Of a DNA stretch of 64,000 nt, positions 1-9,310 are shown one piece after another. Numbering within the stretch: position 1 is the stretch's first letter; each line of letters begins with the position of its first letter. Both the position numbers and the translations under genes were made by a program. Source of the stretch: Acinetobacter gyllenbergii CIP 110306 = MTCC 11365. Lineage in GTDB: Bacteria > Pseudomonadota > Gammaproteobacteria > Pseudomonadales > Moraxellaceae. Where the stretch lies: NCBI RefSeq assembly GCF_000413855.1, contig NZ_ATGG01000006.1, positions 157,000 through 220,999 on the forward strand. The letters run 5' to 3'. The notes below the pieces were generated by a model. It was not told the origin of the DNA. It did no database searches and was given only the letters and a program-made list of their open reading frames with translations.

Positions 1-667
1 CTAAAAAGGTCAATACACGGCGTAAATCAATTAAACACAGTTGTGCCTTTCCCAGCATATCTTCTTGCTGGGCGAGGCGTGTAATCATGTCATCTAAGTC
101 GAGTATTTTTTCGCGATGGTGGTTATTTAGGACTTCTGTGGAATATCGTTCTAGGTCTTTGTGGATATCTTCTAAGATATCCGCAAGCTCATCCAGTTTC
201 GCTTCAAGTAGGCCGAGCAAGATCCAGGTTGGGTCTTTATAGTCCATATCATAGTCATTACGACGAGCGCGGGCACGAAATGCACGGAATGCAACCAACT
301 TTTCACCACGCATGGTAAATAAGCGATCTTTATGCAAAATAAATGCAACCGTTTGTACCATTGCGAGCATCGGTAAGGAGTCGTCAGTATCACCATCGAC
401 TTGAAAGTTTTTATTCTTTGTTAAAAAATAGGTGCTGATATGCAAAATTCCATCATCATCACGGTAAAATCGTGCCGATGATGAAATGTCTTCAAGCGAC
501 TTTAGGGTCGGTAAGTTTCGGTCATACGCATCCAGAACCCATTGTTGTTCTTCTTGGGAGGGGGCGATGAGATCAATCCAGACCAGTTCGGGGTGGAGGT
601 CGAAACCTCCGTTGATGGTTGCATCTTCTAGACTACCGCGCTCTGTGGCATAAAAGGCTTCAAGCAT
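1..667 (-). CDS. CorA-family divalent cation transporter, 3' end missing
   Basis: This gene runs off the left edge; 222 codons are present, read from an ATG at 667. The visible product begins MLEAFYATERG and continues with a mixed alpha/beta acidic segment, then a long helix rich in E, D, L and R (for example LLEAKLDELADILEDIHKDLE). That matches the cytoplasmic N-terminal domain and stalk helix of CorA/ZntB-type Mg2+/Co2+ channels. The two C-terminal membrane helices and the GMN signature would lie outside the window, so membership is inferred from the soluble domain. It is divergent from the LOG-family gene at 840 across about 170 nt. ZntB-like zinc transport is the main alternative. Confidence 0.75.
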   Translation of the reverse strand, partial: MLEAFYATERGSLEDATINGGFDLHPELVWIDLIAPSQEEQQWVLDAYDRNLPTLKSLEDISSSARFYRDDDGILHISTYFLTKNKNFQVDGDTDDSLPMLAMVQTVAFILHKDRLFTMRGEKLVAFRAFRARARRNDYDMDYKDPTWILLGLLEAKLDELADILEDIHKDLERYSTEVLNNHHREKILDLDDMITRLAQQEDMLGKAQLCLIDLRRVLTFL

Positions 668-839
668 GTCTTTTTTCCTCGCGCAGTCGGTGTAATGTTT
701 TCGGTCGTTTACCGAAAAGCAGGGTGTATTTTAGACAAGGATGAAACGAAAAACACTTGCCTAAACGTTATTTTCTCAAAAATCTTGTTACATAGCCTAC
801 TTTATCAGCATGACAGTTATATAAAACGGTTTTAATTGT

Positions 840-1424
840 ATGAATTCTATATGTGTTTTCTGTGGTTCTTCACTCGGTAATGATCCCATTTATCAGCAAA
901 TGGCAGAGGCAACAGGTCAGGCAATTGCTGCACAAGGCCAAACTTTGGTCTATGGCGGTGGCCGTTCTGGTTTAATGGGGGTTGTCGCCAATAGTGCCAT
1001 ACAGGCTGGCGGTCGCGTCATTGGGGTAATTCCTCATGCTTTGGTTGATCGCGAGTTGGCACATACAGGTCTTACCGAGTTGCATGTCGTCAACAGTATG
1101 CATGAGCGTAAAACCAAAATGGCGGAGCTGTCTGATGCCTTTGTGGCATTGCCTGGTGGTGCAGGAACACTGGAAGAAATTTTTGAACAATGGACTTGGA
1201 GCCAATTAGGGATTCATCAGAAACCGTGTGCCTTTTTAAATGTTGTGGGCTTCTATGATGATCTGCTTAAAATGCTGCAAGGTTCTGTTGAGCGTGGTTT
1301 TAGTCAAGAACGCTTTGTCGATAAACTGATTGTTGCAGAGCAGATTGAGGATATTCTGGCGGCATTCTCGGCTTACCAGCCAGTGACACCAAAATGGATG
1401 TCCACGACCGAAATTCAAGCTTAA
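840..1424 (+). CDS. LOG family protein (TIGR00730-type nucleotide phosphoribohydrolase)
   Basis: The product has 194 residues with the complete LOG (Lonely Guy) architecture. CGSS near residue 8, GGGRSG at 39-44, HERK at 88-91 and the catalytic/nucleotide-binding PGGAGTLEE at 105-113 are all visible. Family members cleave the N-glycosidic bond of nucleoside 5'-monophosphates, releasing base and ribose 5-phosphate; cytokinin activation is the plant role, and in bacteria the natural substrate is often unclear. It is a cytoplasmic protein with no signal or membrane segment. The Nudix gene starts 10 nt after its stop, so the two are probably co-transcribed and may both act on nucleotides. No strong Shine-Dalgarno is seen before its ATG. 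Confidence 0.9.
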   Translation: MNSICVFCGSSLGNDPIYQQMAEATGQAIAAQGQTLVYGGGRSGLMGVVANSAIQAGGRVIGVIPHALVDRELAHTGLTELHVVNSMHERKTKMAELSDAFVALPGGAGTLEEIFEQWTWSQLGIHQKPCAFLNVVGFYDDLLKMLQGSVERGFSQERFVDKLIVAEQIEDILAAFSAYQPVTPKWMSTTEIQA

Positions 1425-1434
1425 GGAGCAACTT

Positions 1435-1830
1435 GTGAAAATCATCACTGTGGCGGCTGCTGTGATTTTGAATGCACAAAATCAATTGCTGTTAGTGCGT
1501 AAACAAAATACGCATGCTTTTATGCAAGTCGGCGGAAAGCTCGAAATCAATGAAGCACCAGAAATCACGATGCAACGTGAGATTTTGGAGGAAATTGGCT
1601 GTGAATGTGAATTGAAACAATTCATTGGTCGTTTTGAAACAGCTGCAGCCAATGAACCAGATCATATGCTGGTGAGTTATGTGTATGCGGTTGAATTAAA
1701 ACAGGCCCCTCAAATTGCTGCTGAAATTGCTGAAATGAAATGGATTGAATTGGATGATCAAGCCACTGTGTTGGCGCCTTTAACTAGAGAGATTGTGATT
1801 CCGTGGTGTCAGCAAAATCAATTAACTTAG
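1435..1830 (+). CDS. Nudix hydrolase
   Basis: This small Nudix hydrolase has 131 residues and an intact Nudix box at residues 34-56 (G-x5-E-x7-REILEEIG), the Mg2+ and diphosphate-binding signature. Such enzymes hydrolyse nucleoside diphosphates linked to another moiety; the substrate cannot be read from sequence. The start is GTG, chosen because an AAGGAG Shine-Dalgarno overlaps the stop of the preceding LOG gene and no ATG fits as well. The last 47 nt overlap, tail to tail, the end of comF on the other strand, so the two coding ends constrain each other. Confidence 0.88.
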   Translation: MKIITVAAAVILNAQNQLLLVRKQNTHAFMQVGGKLEINEAPEITMQREILEEIGCECELKQFIGRFETAAANEPDHMLVSYVYAVELKQAPQIAAEIAEMKWIELDDQATVLAPLTREIVIPWCQQNQLT

Positions 1831-2473
1831 TTTGTCGTGGTTGTGCGGCGGCTACGCAAGCACTATAGATGTGTTGGCAGCCGAGTTGGTTTAGGACTTG
1901 GGATAAGGCGCTGATTGAGCTGCCTGTGGTCAACACATCATCGACAATGAGGACTTTGCGATAACGTATTGAGTTGGGTGGTGCAGCCACAAATTGTTGC
2001 TCAATATTTTCAAGACGTTCTAAACGGGATAGCCCTTTTTGTGAGTGCTGAGCCAAGCGTTGTACGGGTTGCCAGACGGGGACATTCAAGCTTTTGCTCA
2101 ATGCCTTGGCGAGTAGAAGGGCCTGATTAAAGCCACGTTCTGCTAGACGATCAGCTGAGATGGGCATCGGCACAATTGCCTGCACTTTGGGAAGTTTGAG
2201 TTGTAATAGTAGGCCATCTAATATTCTTTGATGATGCAGTTTTTGCTCATATTTAAACTGTTGAATGATCCGATCAATCGGATAGGCATAATCACAGGCG
2301 ACCAAGACCTGTTGTTGGTTACGTTCAATACTTTGCTTTAGCCACGGCAGTTGTTGCCAGCAACTGTGGCATACACCAAATTGACGTTTCATGCCGATAT
2401 CACAGAGATTACAAGGCGTAAAATAATCAAAAATCTGCTGTGCTGATGTGCCAAGTCGTTTAAACATAGGCAT
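1784..2473 (-). CDS. comF: ComF family phosphoribosyltransferase-like protein
   Basis: ComF-family proteins are needed for natural DNA uptake in competent bacteria and are probably cytoplasmic partners of the transformation machinery; this fits a naturally transformable genus. An N-terminal zinc-finger-like part has CNLC followed by CHSC. A type I phosphoribosyltransferase fold follows, with the PRPP-binding loop VLIVDDVLTTGSS. I start it at the ATG at 2473 (MPMFKRLG), giving 229 residues and a 14-nt overlap with the end of recG. A second ATG lies at 2467, and an upstream in-frame ATG at 2518 would extend it unusually far into recG. Its short overlap implies translational coupling to recG. 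Confidence 0.88.
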   Translation of the reverse strand: MPMFKRLGTSAQQIFDYFTPCNLCDIGMKRQFGVCHSCWQQLPWLKQSIERNQQQVLVACDYAYPIDRIIQQFKYEQKLHHQRILDGLLLQLKLPKVQAIVPMPISADRLAERGFNQALLLAKALSKSLNVPVWQPVQRLAQHSQKGLSRLERLENIEQQFVAAPPNSIRYRKVLIVDDVLTTGSSISALSQVLNQLGCQHIYSACVAAAQPRQTKLIDFADTTESQSL

Positions 2474-4505
2474 ATCTTGGGGCTTCAGGTAGCCAGCGTT
2501 TGAGTAGTCCATCCGCATGCTGTGGATACTCTTTCAGGATTTGCTCAGCCACATAATGTGCTTGGGTCAGCAGATGATCATCGCGTTCTAAACGTGCGAC
2601 ACGAAAGCCCATATCTCCGGTTTGTTTGGTGCCGAGTAATTCTCCCGGCCCACGAATTTCCAAATCCTTTTCTGCGATCACAAAGCCATCATTGCTTTCA
2701 CGTAAAATCGAAAGGCGTTCCTGACCATTCTGCGATAATGGGGTTTTATACAGTAGGGCACAGAAACTGGCGGTTGCACCACGACCCACTCGACCACGCA
2801 ATTGATGCAATTGGGATAGACCTAAGCGCTCGGCATTTTCAATCACCATGATCGACGCATTCGGGACATCGACTCCGACTTCAATTACTGTGGTGGCAAT
2901 CAACAGTTGGGATTGATTGTCTTTAAAGGCCTGCATCACGGCTTGCTTTTCGTCGGCTTTCATTTTGCCGTGGACCAGACCAATATTAATGTCTGGAAAG
3001 CGTTCTTTAATTTCTTGATAGGTGGCTTCAGCCGCTTGGGCATCCAGCGTTTCGGATTGCTCTACCAAAGTACAGACCCAATAAGCTTGTTTACCTTCAC
3101 GACAATTTGTGGCGATGCGTTGTAATACCTGTTCACGCCGTTCTAATGGAATGGTTACGGTTTGAATCGGGGTACGTCCAGGAGGAAGTTCGTCAATAAT
3201 CGAGGTATCTAAATCCCCATAAGCACTCATGGCGAGTGTACGAGGAATTGGTGTAGCAGTCATGACCAATTGATGTGGTGTAAACTGGTCCGCACCTTTA
3301 TTGCGTAAGGCAAGACGTTGATCAACACCGAAACGATGCTGCTCATCAATAATCACCAAACCAAGCTTTGAGAAACCGACTGTATCTTGAAATAGAGCAT
3401 GCGTACCCACGATCAGTTGCGCATGACCTTCTTTAATCTGTTGTTCAGCTTGAGTTCTGGCTTTGCCTTTTTGTTTGCCTGACAGCCATGCAACCTGAAT
3501 GCCCAAAGGCTCAAACCAGCGTTTAAAGTTTAAATAATGCTGTTCAGCTAAAATCTCAGTCGGTGCCATAAGCGCCACTTGCCAATCGGCTTCCAGCGCA
3601 TGACAGGCAGCCACGGCAGCCACAAGGGTTTTACCTGCACCGACATCGCCTTGCACCAAACGTAACATCGGTTGATCTTGTTTAAGATCCTGCAAAATTT
3701 CTTTGGAAACCCGTTTTTGTGCATTGGTCATTTGGAAGGGCAGACCCTCTAACAGCTTCTTGGCAAGTACTTTACTGCTGCTAAAGCGCGGGGCAGAAAT
3801 TTGCCGAATATAAGCACGACGGGTGAGTAAACTGATTTGATGAGCAACCAGTTCTTCAAAAATCAAGCGTTGTTGTGCTGGATGTGAACCCTGATTGAGT
3901 TGCAACATATTGGCATCAATCGGTGGTTCATGGATGTAATGTAGGGCCTGTTTTAGTTCATAACCATTGCTGTATTTGCTTGGCAATAATTCAGCTAAGT
4001 CGTCACTATGATGTTTAAGTGCTTGGCGTACGTATTCACGTAGTTTAGGCTGCGTTAAGCCTTCGGTGCTGGGGTAAATCGCGGTGAGTTGGGTTTTCGG
4101 TAAAGCAGTATGTTGTTGAATCACCTGAATTTCAGGGTGGTATAGCTCCAAACCCCGTGCACCGACACGGACTTCACCAAAAATCCGTAGGCGTTGTCCC
4201 ATTTGGATGCGATCAGTCAGACCTTTATAAATATGATAAAAGCGTAAGGTCACCTTGCCAAAATCATCTTGTAACAGGGCTGCGAGCGATTTCTTTTTCC
4301 CCGGTGGAAAATCGACGGAACGAACTTCACCTTCAAGCAAGTAACTTCGTCCAACGATCAGCTGATTCATTGGAATAATAGTGCTACGATCTTCATAGTC
4401 ACGAGGAAGATGGAATAACAAATCATCCGTGCTAAAAATATGAAGCTTTTCTAAGAGGGTCGCTGCGGCAGCACCAACGCCTTGTAATTGCTGAACTGAA
4501 GTCAT
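2460..4505 (-). CDS. recG: ATP-dependent DNA helicase RecG
   Basis: This branch-migration helicase of 681 residues reverses stalled forks and processes Holliday-like junctions. The N-terminal wedge/OB domain spans roughly residues 50-150. The SF2 helicase core shows Walker A GDVGAGKT at 286-293, DEQH (motif II) at 387-390 and motif III MTATPIPRTLA just after. The C-terminal region has the QLRGRVGRG motif VI and the RecG tail. Length is close to that of the E. coli protein. The start ATG at 4505 is only 18 nt from the divergent start at 4524, so promoters of both genes must overlap coding sequence or each other. Confidence 0.97.
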   Translation of the reverse strand: MTSVQQLQGVGAAAATLLEKLHIFSTDDLLFHLPRDYEDRSTIIPMNQLIVGRSYLLEGEVRSVDFPPGKKKSLAALLQDDFGKVTLRFYHIYKGLTDRIQMGQRLRIFGEVRVGARGLELYHPEIQVIQQHTALPKTQLTAIYPSTEGLTQPKLREYVRQALKHHSDDLAELLPSKYSNGYELKQALHYIHEPPIDANMLQLNQGSHPAQQRLIFEELVAHQISLLTRRAYIRQISAPRFSSSKVLAKKLLEGLPFQMTNAQKRVSKEILQDLKQDQPMLRLVQGDVGAGKTLVAAVAACHALEADWQVALMAPTEILAEQHYLNFKRWFEPLGIQVAWLSGKQKGKARTQAEQQIKEGHAQLIVGTHALFQDTVGFSKLGLVIIDEQHRFGVDQRLALRNKGADQFTPHQLVMTATPIPRTLAMSAYGDLDTSIIDELPPGRTPIQTVTIPLERREQVLQRIATNCREGKQAYWVCTLVEQSETLDAQAAEATYQEIKERFPDINIGLVHGKMKADEKQAVMQAFKDNQSQLLIATTVIEVGVDVPNASIMVIENAERLGLSQLHQLRGRVGRGATASFCALLYKTPLSQNGQERLSILRESNDGFVIAEKDLEIRGPGELLGTKQTGDMGFRVARLERDDHLLTQAHYVAEQILKEYPQHADGLLKRWLPEAPRYAYV

Positions 4506-4523
4506 CTCTGCTCAAAGGTGTGT

Positions 4524-5342
4524 ATGCATATTTTATTTATTGGTTATGGTAAAACATCTCAGCGTGTCGCTAAACACTTATTTGAGCAAGGACACCACAT
4601 TAGCACAATAAGTGGCAGTGAAAAAACAGATTGTTACGCGACCCATTATATTCAGGATATTCACCAACTTGATTTAACTCGCTTACCACCTATTGATATG
4701 GTGTATGTACTGCTTGCGCCCGCACAAAGTGGCATAGCAGCTTATCAACACACCTATGTGGAGAGTATCGCACCAATGGTTGATGCACTAAAAACACATC
4801 CAGTACAACGTATTGTTGTGGTGTCTTCCACTCGGGTCTATGGTGAAAATGCAGGTGAGCGGATTGATGATGAGACCGAGATTCGACCTGCTGATGCGCA
4901 AGGACATCTGCTGCGCGAGATGGAATTGCTGTGGCAAAAAAATTATCCGCAGCAAAGTATTATTGTTCGTCCTACTGGAATCTATGGAACTTCAATCGCT
5001 CGGTTAAAAAAGTTGGCTGAGCAAACATCGACTTATCCTGCAGTGCATTTTAGTAATCGTATTCATATTGATGATTTAGCAAAATTTTTAGCCGAATTAA
5101 TTAATTTAGCTAAACTTGAATCAAGCTATATTGTTAGCAATAATATACCTTTACCTATGCACGAAATTCTACTTTGGTTTCAACAACAACTAAAGCTACC
5201 CACCTTAAAACTATTGACACAACAACAGACAGGCAAGCGGATCTATGCCACCCGATTGTCCGATACTGGATTTCGATTTGACCATTTGATTTGCTTTAAT
5301 GACTATGCTGCCGCTTTATTGGCACATAGTAATGAAAAATAA
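4524..5342 (+). CDS. NAD(P)-binding SDR/epimerase-like protein (YeeZ-like)
   Basis: This protein of 272 residues has an N-terminal Rossmann motif, HILFIGYGKTSQRVAKHL, resembling the YeeZ-type atypical short-chain dehydrogenases. Other SDR-like elements are VVVVSSTRVYGENAG in the position of the catalytic Ser/Tyr segment and RPTGIYG later. The substrate is unknown. I use the ATG at 4524 rather than the in-frame GTG at 4518, because AAGG at 4512-4515 sits at suitable spacing for the ATG. It is divergent from recG with almost no intergenic space. Confidence 0.75.
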   Translation: MHILFIGYGKTSQRVAKHLFEQGHHISTISGSEKTDCYATHYIQDIHQLDLTRLPPIDMVYVLLAPAQSGIAAYQHTYVESIAPMVDALKTHPVQRIVVVSSTRVYGENAGERIDDETEIRPADAQGHLLREMELLWQKNYPQQSIIVRPTGIYGTSIARLKKLAEQTSTYPAVHFSNRIHIDDLAKFLAELINLAKLESSYIVSNNIPLPMHEILLWFQQQLKLPTLKLLTQQQTGKRIYATRLSDTGFRFDHLICFNDYAAALLAHSNEK

Positions 5343-5468
5343 TTCAATTAGACTGTAAAGAAAGTTTAAAGAGTTGGTATGTATTTTGAATTATAAATAC
5401 CAATAGATTCCTGAAAGGAACCGCCTAAATTGAGCACGAGGTTTGCTGTGAGGCGTAAAGGGTGATAC

Positions 5469-6446
5469 ATGAGAAAAATAATTTGCATGATCTTATTCGG
5501 ATTGATTACAACCGCAAGTTGGGCTGTAGAGCAGTCTTGGTGCGTATTTGATCCTTTAAGTACACAGGGTGATATCAGCCGTCGTTTACAAGACATCCGT
5601 CTGTATGCGCAACAAAATCAAGTTCAGTTAAGCTTTCAAACCTTTAAAAATGAAAAGAAGGCGATACAAGCTTTTGATCAGCGTAAATGTTCAGGCTTGG
5701 TGGCATCCAATTTTAATACCTATCGCTATAACCGTTTTATGGGCACAAGTGGGGGGATTGGATTGATTCCGAATAATCGTGTGGCTCGGACATTTTTACA
5801 ACTGCTGAATAATTCAAATGTCGAAAAACGTATGCTGAGTGGAGATTATGAAGTGTTGGGCATGATCCCGATTGGGACAGCCTATATGATCATGAATACC
5901 CAACAGATTAATAAAGTCTCTCAGTTAAAAAATAAAAGCATTGGAATTTTAGAAAATAATCCACCTCAACAGGCATTGGTACAAAGTGTCGGTGCTAAAC
6001 CCGTCTATGTTGATTTTTCTAATGCGGTGGAATCTTTTAAGCAGAAAAAAATTGATATTTTGGCTGCACCTGCTTATGGGATATTGCCGTATAACTTGAA
6101 AAAGGAATTTGGTGCAGACACACAGGTCGTCAACTTCCCTATGGCGTATTTTGCGATGAATATCGTGATTCGGCCACAAGCTTACCCAGCAGGCTTCGGT
6201 CATCAAATACGCTCTTGGTTTGTGCGCAACAGCAATGTGCTTGCTGCACAAGCCATTCAATGGGAAAACCATTTACCAGCTTATTACTGGGCGGATATTT
6301 CAGGTTATGAAAAACAGGGCTACGACGCGATGGTGGTGAAGATTCGAAATCGTTATGTCGACTCTGGTTATTATGATGCGTATTTTGTATCGCTCATTAA
6401 ACGACTGCGATGCTTGGATGATCCGAAGTATTTAGAGTGTCGTTAG
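5469..6446 (+). CDS. Putative periplasmic solute-binding protein (DUF6091-like)
   Basis: The 325-residue product begins with a clear Sec signal peptide (MRKIICMILFGLITTASWA, likely cut near residue 19), so it is periplasmic. The mature part has the layout of a type II solute-binding protein: SQLKNKSIGILENNPPQQALVQ resembles the hinge-lobe loop of phosphonate/TAXI-type binders, and DILAAPAYGI follows. It resembles the family annotated as putative solute-binding protein in Acinetobacter (DUF6091, from memory). No permease or ATPase is adjacent, so ligand and partner are unknown. Two cysteines near the C-terminus (CLDDPKYLEC) could form a disulfide. A bidirectional terminator follows. Confidence 0.7.
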   Translation: MRKIICMILFGLITTASWAVEQSWCVFDPLSTQGDISRRLQDIRLYAQQNQVQLSFQTFKNEKKAIQAFDQRKCSGLVASNFNTYRYNRFMGTSGGIGLIPNNRVARTFLQLLNNSNVEKRMLSGDYEVLGMIPIGTAYMIMNTQQINKVSQLKNKSIGILENNPPQQALVQSVGAKPVYVDFSNAVESFKQKKIDILAAPAYGILPYNLKKEFGADTQVVNFPMAYFAMNIVIRPQAYPAGFGHQIRSWFVRNSNVLAAQAIQWENHLPAYYWADISGYEKQGYDAMVVKIRNRYVDSGYYDAYFVSLIKRLRCLDDPKYLECR

Positions 6447-6452
6447 CGCATT

Positions 6453-6482
6453 AAAAAAAGGCAACCGAAGTTGCCTTTTTTT
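6453..6482. terminator. Bidirectional Rho-independent terminator
   Basis: The stem AAGGCAAC / GTTGCCTT (6458-6465 with 6470-6477) has a CGAA tetraloop. It is flanked by an A-run on the left and a T-run on the right. It sits between the convergent ends of the solute-binding gene and plsB and can serve both. Confidence 0.93.
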
Positions 6483-6486
6483 GTAT

Positions 6487-9033
6487 TTAAGCTTTCTTGC
6501 GTTTTAAGCGACGTTTGGCTTGTTGAGATGCCATAGCCTCTAATGCTTCAGCCAGTTCTTCATCGCTAAATGTAGTGATGTGCTGCAACATTTGTAGCGT
6601 CGTCTCATCTAAGACCAACTGTGCACCTGCGGCCATCTCACTGAAATTATCATCGTATTCAATGAAACCTTGCTCATTGTTACGAATATAATTCTGTTGC
6701 GTCAGGACTTTAATAAAACTTTGGAATAAGGCTTTATCGAAGAACTCAGGTGAGTTGAATTCATACAGGACGGATAGGCGTTGCCCCAATAAATGACTCA
6801 ACTCTTCCACTTGCTTGGTTGAAATATTGCCTGAACCACGTTGAGTAATTAGTGCAAGGGTCATGTAGTAACGCTCTAAACTCTGTTTCACTGGCATCGC
6901 CAAGGTCACAAGTTTTTGGTGTTCTTCACTGTTTGGCGTTGGGCTGAACAGGTTGTCTTCATGATCTTGGAAAATAATACCAATCTGAACTAAGGCATCA
7001 ATATAATTATCAATCTGCTTTTGTAGATCAGCAGCTTCCCATTTCATAAATAATTCAGCTTTTAAGAATGGATACAAGGTACGGATCACATTGCTTAAAT
7101 CGTTCTTGTGAATTTTACCATTGTGCTCAACCAGCGAAGCCACCAATGACGGTAAAACAAAGGCGTGTAAAATGTTATTACGGAAGTAAGTCAGCAATAC
7201 GGCTTGATTATCTTCAATCGCAATAATATCGCCTAACACATGTTGTACACGTTTGATTAACTTGAGCTTGAGGCCATAAGCAATAATTTCTTTACCTGAT
7301 AATGAGGTCACTTGTGTGCGCTCATCATATGGTCGTTGTGTTGCCAAGTCACGGTAGATATCCAGTTGCTTGGCGCAAATTTCTTCATCTAAGGTGTGCT
7401 TTGGTGTTGCCAATAAAATCAAGGAAAGCAAGGACACTGGGTTAATCACCACAGCGCGGTTGATGTTTTCTAGAATCAGATTGGCTGAACTTGCCACAAC
7501 GTTAGATATCTCAGTGGTACTTGCGGTCTCGGTTTGAATATTTTCAGCACCTTGTTGCTTCAAAATATCATTTAGGAACACAGGTTCACCAAAGTTCACG
7601 TGTACTTTGCCGAAAATACGTTCAATCTTCCGTAAGGTTTTTACAATCCCAAAAATCGACTCGGCTTCTTTCGGTTTACCTTGCATTTCACCGACATAGG
7701 TTGAGCCTTCCATCAGACGTTCATAACCAATATAGGTTGGAACAAACACGATCGGTTTGGCTGGGGCGCGTAGATGACCCTGAATGGTCATGGCCAACAT
7801 CCCCGTTTTGGGCGGCAATAAACGACCTGTACGAGAGCGGCCCCCTTCAATAAAGTATTCAATCGGGGTGTTGCGCGATAGAATACTATGTAAATATTCT
7901 TTAAATACAGAGGTGTAAAGTGCATTGCCACGGAAAGAACGGCGAATAAAGAAGGCGCCACCACCCCGTAATAATTGACCTACAAATGGTAGATTCAGGT
8001 TGTCACCCGCAGCGATATAAGGAATCATCAAACCACGCTTATAAATCACATAAGACAATAATAAGTAATCAATATGGCTACGGTGGCAAGGGGTGTAGAC
8101 AATCTCGTAATCTTTAGCCAACTCACGTACGGTACTGAAATTATGTACTTCTACGCCGTCATAGAGTTGCGTCCATAATCGGGTTAAGGCCATGTCGGCA
8201 AAACGGACTGCCGAAGCTGAGTAGTCCGAGACGATTTCATTGACATAACCAATGGCGCGGCGTTCAGCTTCAAGCATACTGATTTTATGCTGAATACTTT
8301 CACGACGAATGGCATCTTGTACCTCAGCTGACTTGACCACCGATTGCATCACATTACGGCGGTCTGATAGGTCAGGACCAAGCACGACTTCACGTTGCTG
8401 GTCTAAATAGGTATCTAAAGAGCTGGCAATATAGGTGGCTGGCGACACATTGGGATGATTACTCTTGGCATAATCTACCAACTCACGTAAAGATTGTGGC
8501 TCATGAAATTCTAAAAAAGACTGACGACCATGTAAGCCGATATTCATCAATTGTTTGACGGTACCTGGTGTTGCCCAAGTATCTGAGAATAATAATTTGA
8601 ACCAAGAATCTTCTTTATCTGGTGAGCGGCCCCAGAGTACTGTTACTGGAACCAGTTGAATATCAACATCAGGTTGTTGTTCAAGCGCTTCTACCAATTG
8701 TAAAAGGCGCGGCGGGAAAGTCTGGGTATTAAAAATATTATTTTCGTTGTGGTGTAAAAACAGAACCGAGTTTTTTTCTTGATATGTACCAAAACTCAAA
8801 GGATCTAGGGCTGGTTTTAAATTTAGACGACGGGTTTCACCATCCACCACCAATGCATTACTACGTGAATAATTTTGTAATACGTAGCAGACCAACTTAT
8901 TTGATTCAGTTGTATTTGGCTCTGCTGTGGTGGATTCTGTAGGAACTTCACCAAGAACATGTGGCGTTACCACAAGGTCAAGTAACTTACTCGAAAGTTG
9001 GCGATACATTTGACCAAATCCAGTCTTGGACAT
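6487..9033 (-). CDS. plsB: Glycerol-3-phosphate 1-O-acyltransferase PlsB
   Basis: PlsB carries out the first step of phospholipid synthesis: acylation of sn-glycerol 3-phosphate at position 1 from acyl-ACP or acyl-CoA at the inner membrane. In 848 residues the acyltransferase blocks are visible in order: HRSHID (HX4D) at 317-322, GGGAFFIRRSF at about 358-368, FIEGGRSRTGR at about 394-404 and a block IV-like IVFVPTYIGYE near 428. The length is typical of the long PlsB form. The C-terminus is strongly basic (QQAKRRLKRKKA). It is divergent from tesB across a 277-nt AT-rich region that must hold both promoters. Confidence 0.97.
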   Translation of the reverse strand: MSKTGFGQMYRQLSSKLLDLVVTPHVLGEVPTESTTAEPNTTESNKLVCYVLQNYSRSNALVVDGETRRLNLKPALDPLSFGTYQEKNSVLFLHHNENNIFNTQTFPPRLLQLVEALEQQPDVDIQLVPVTVLWGRSPDKEDSWFKLLFSDTWATPGTVKQLMNIGLHGRQSFLEFHEPQSLRELVDYAKSNHPNVSPATYIASSLDTYLDQQREVVLGPDLSDRRNVMQSVVKSAEVQDAIRRESIQHKISMLEAERRAIGYVNEIVSDYSASAVRFADMALTRLWTQLYDGVEVHNFSTVRELAKDYEIVYTPCHRSHIDYLLLSYVIYKRGLMIPYIAAGDNLNLPFVGQLLRGGGAFFIRRSFRGNALYTSVFKEYLHSILSRNTPIEYFIEGGRSRTGRLLPPKTGMLAMTIQGHLRAPAKPIVFVPTYIGYERLMEGSTYVGEMQGKPKEAESIFGIVKTLRKIERIFGKVHVNFGEPVFLNDILKQQGAENIQTETASTTEISNVVASSANLILENINRAVVINPVSLLSLILLATPKHTLDEEICAKQLDIYRDLATQRPYDERTQVTSLSGKEIIAYGLKLKLIKRVQHVLGDIIAIEDNQAVLLTYFRNNILHAFVLPSLVASLVEHNGKIHKNDLSNVIRTLYPFLKAELFMKWEAADLQKQIDNYIDALVQIGIIFQDHEDNLFSPTPNSEEHQKLVTLAMPVKQSLERYYMTLALITQRGSGNISTKQVEELSHLLGQRLSVLYEFNSPEFFDKALFQSFIKVLTQQNYIRNNEQGFIEYDDNFSEMAAGAQLVLDETTLQMLQHITTFSDEELAEALEAMASQQAKRRLKRKKA

Positions 9034-9310
9034 TACAAACTCCTAAATAATAATCCTGACATCGAGTCATGATGAACCCGACATTCTGCGATATTCTTAC
9101 ATGAAACGATATGTTATTTTCTGACAAAATATAGCGTATTTGGTAGATTTTATCGTTAAAAATCGTATTTTTAGCGGGTATAAATACAATTAACGTGACG
9201 GATGAATCATTTTATCCTGACCATTGTCATTTGAATTTGTGGCACAATCAAAATTATCAACCCTGAATGGATTGGTTGATCTCTCCTCATTGATGTTGGA
9301 AGGCTATTAC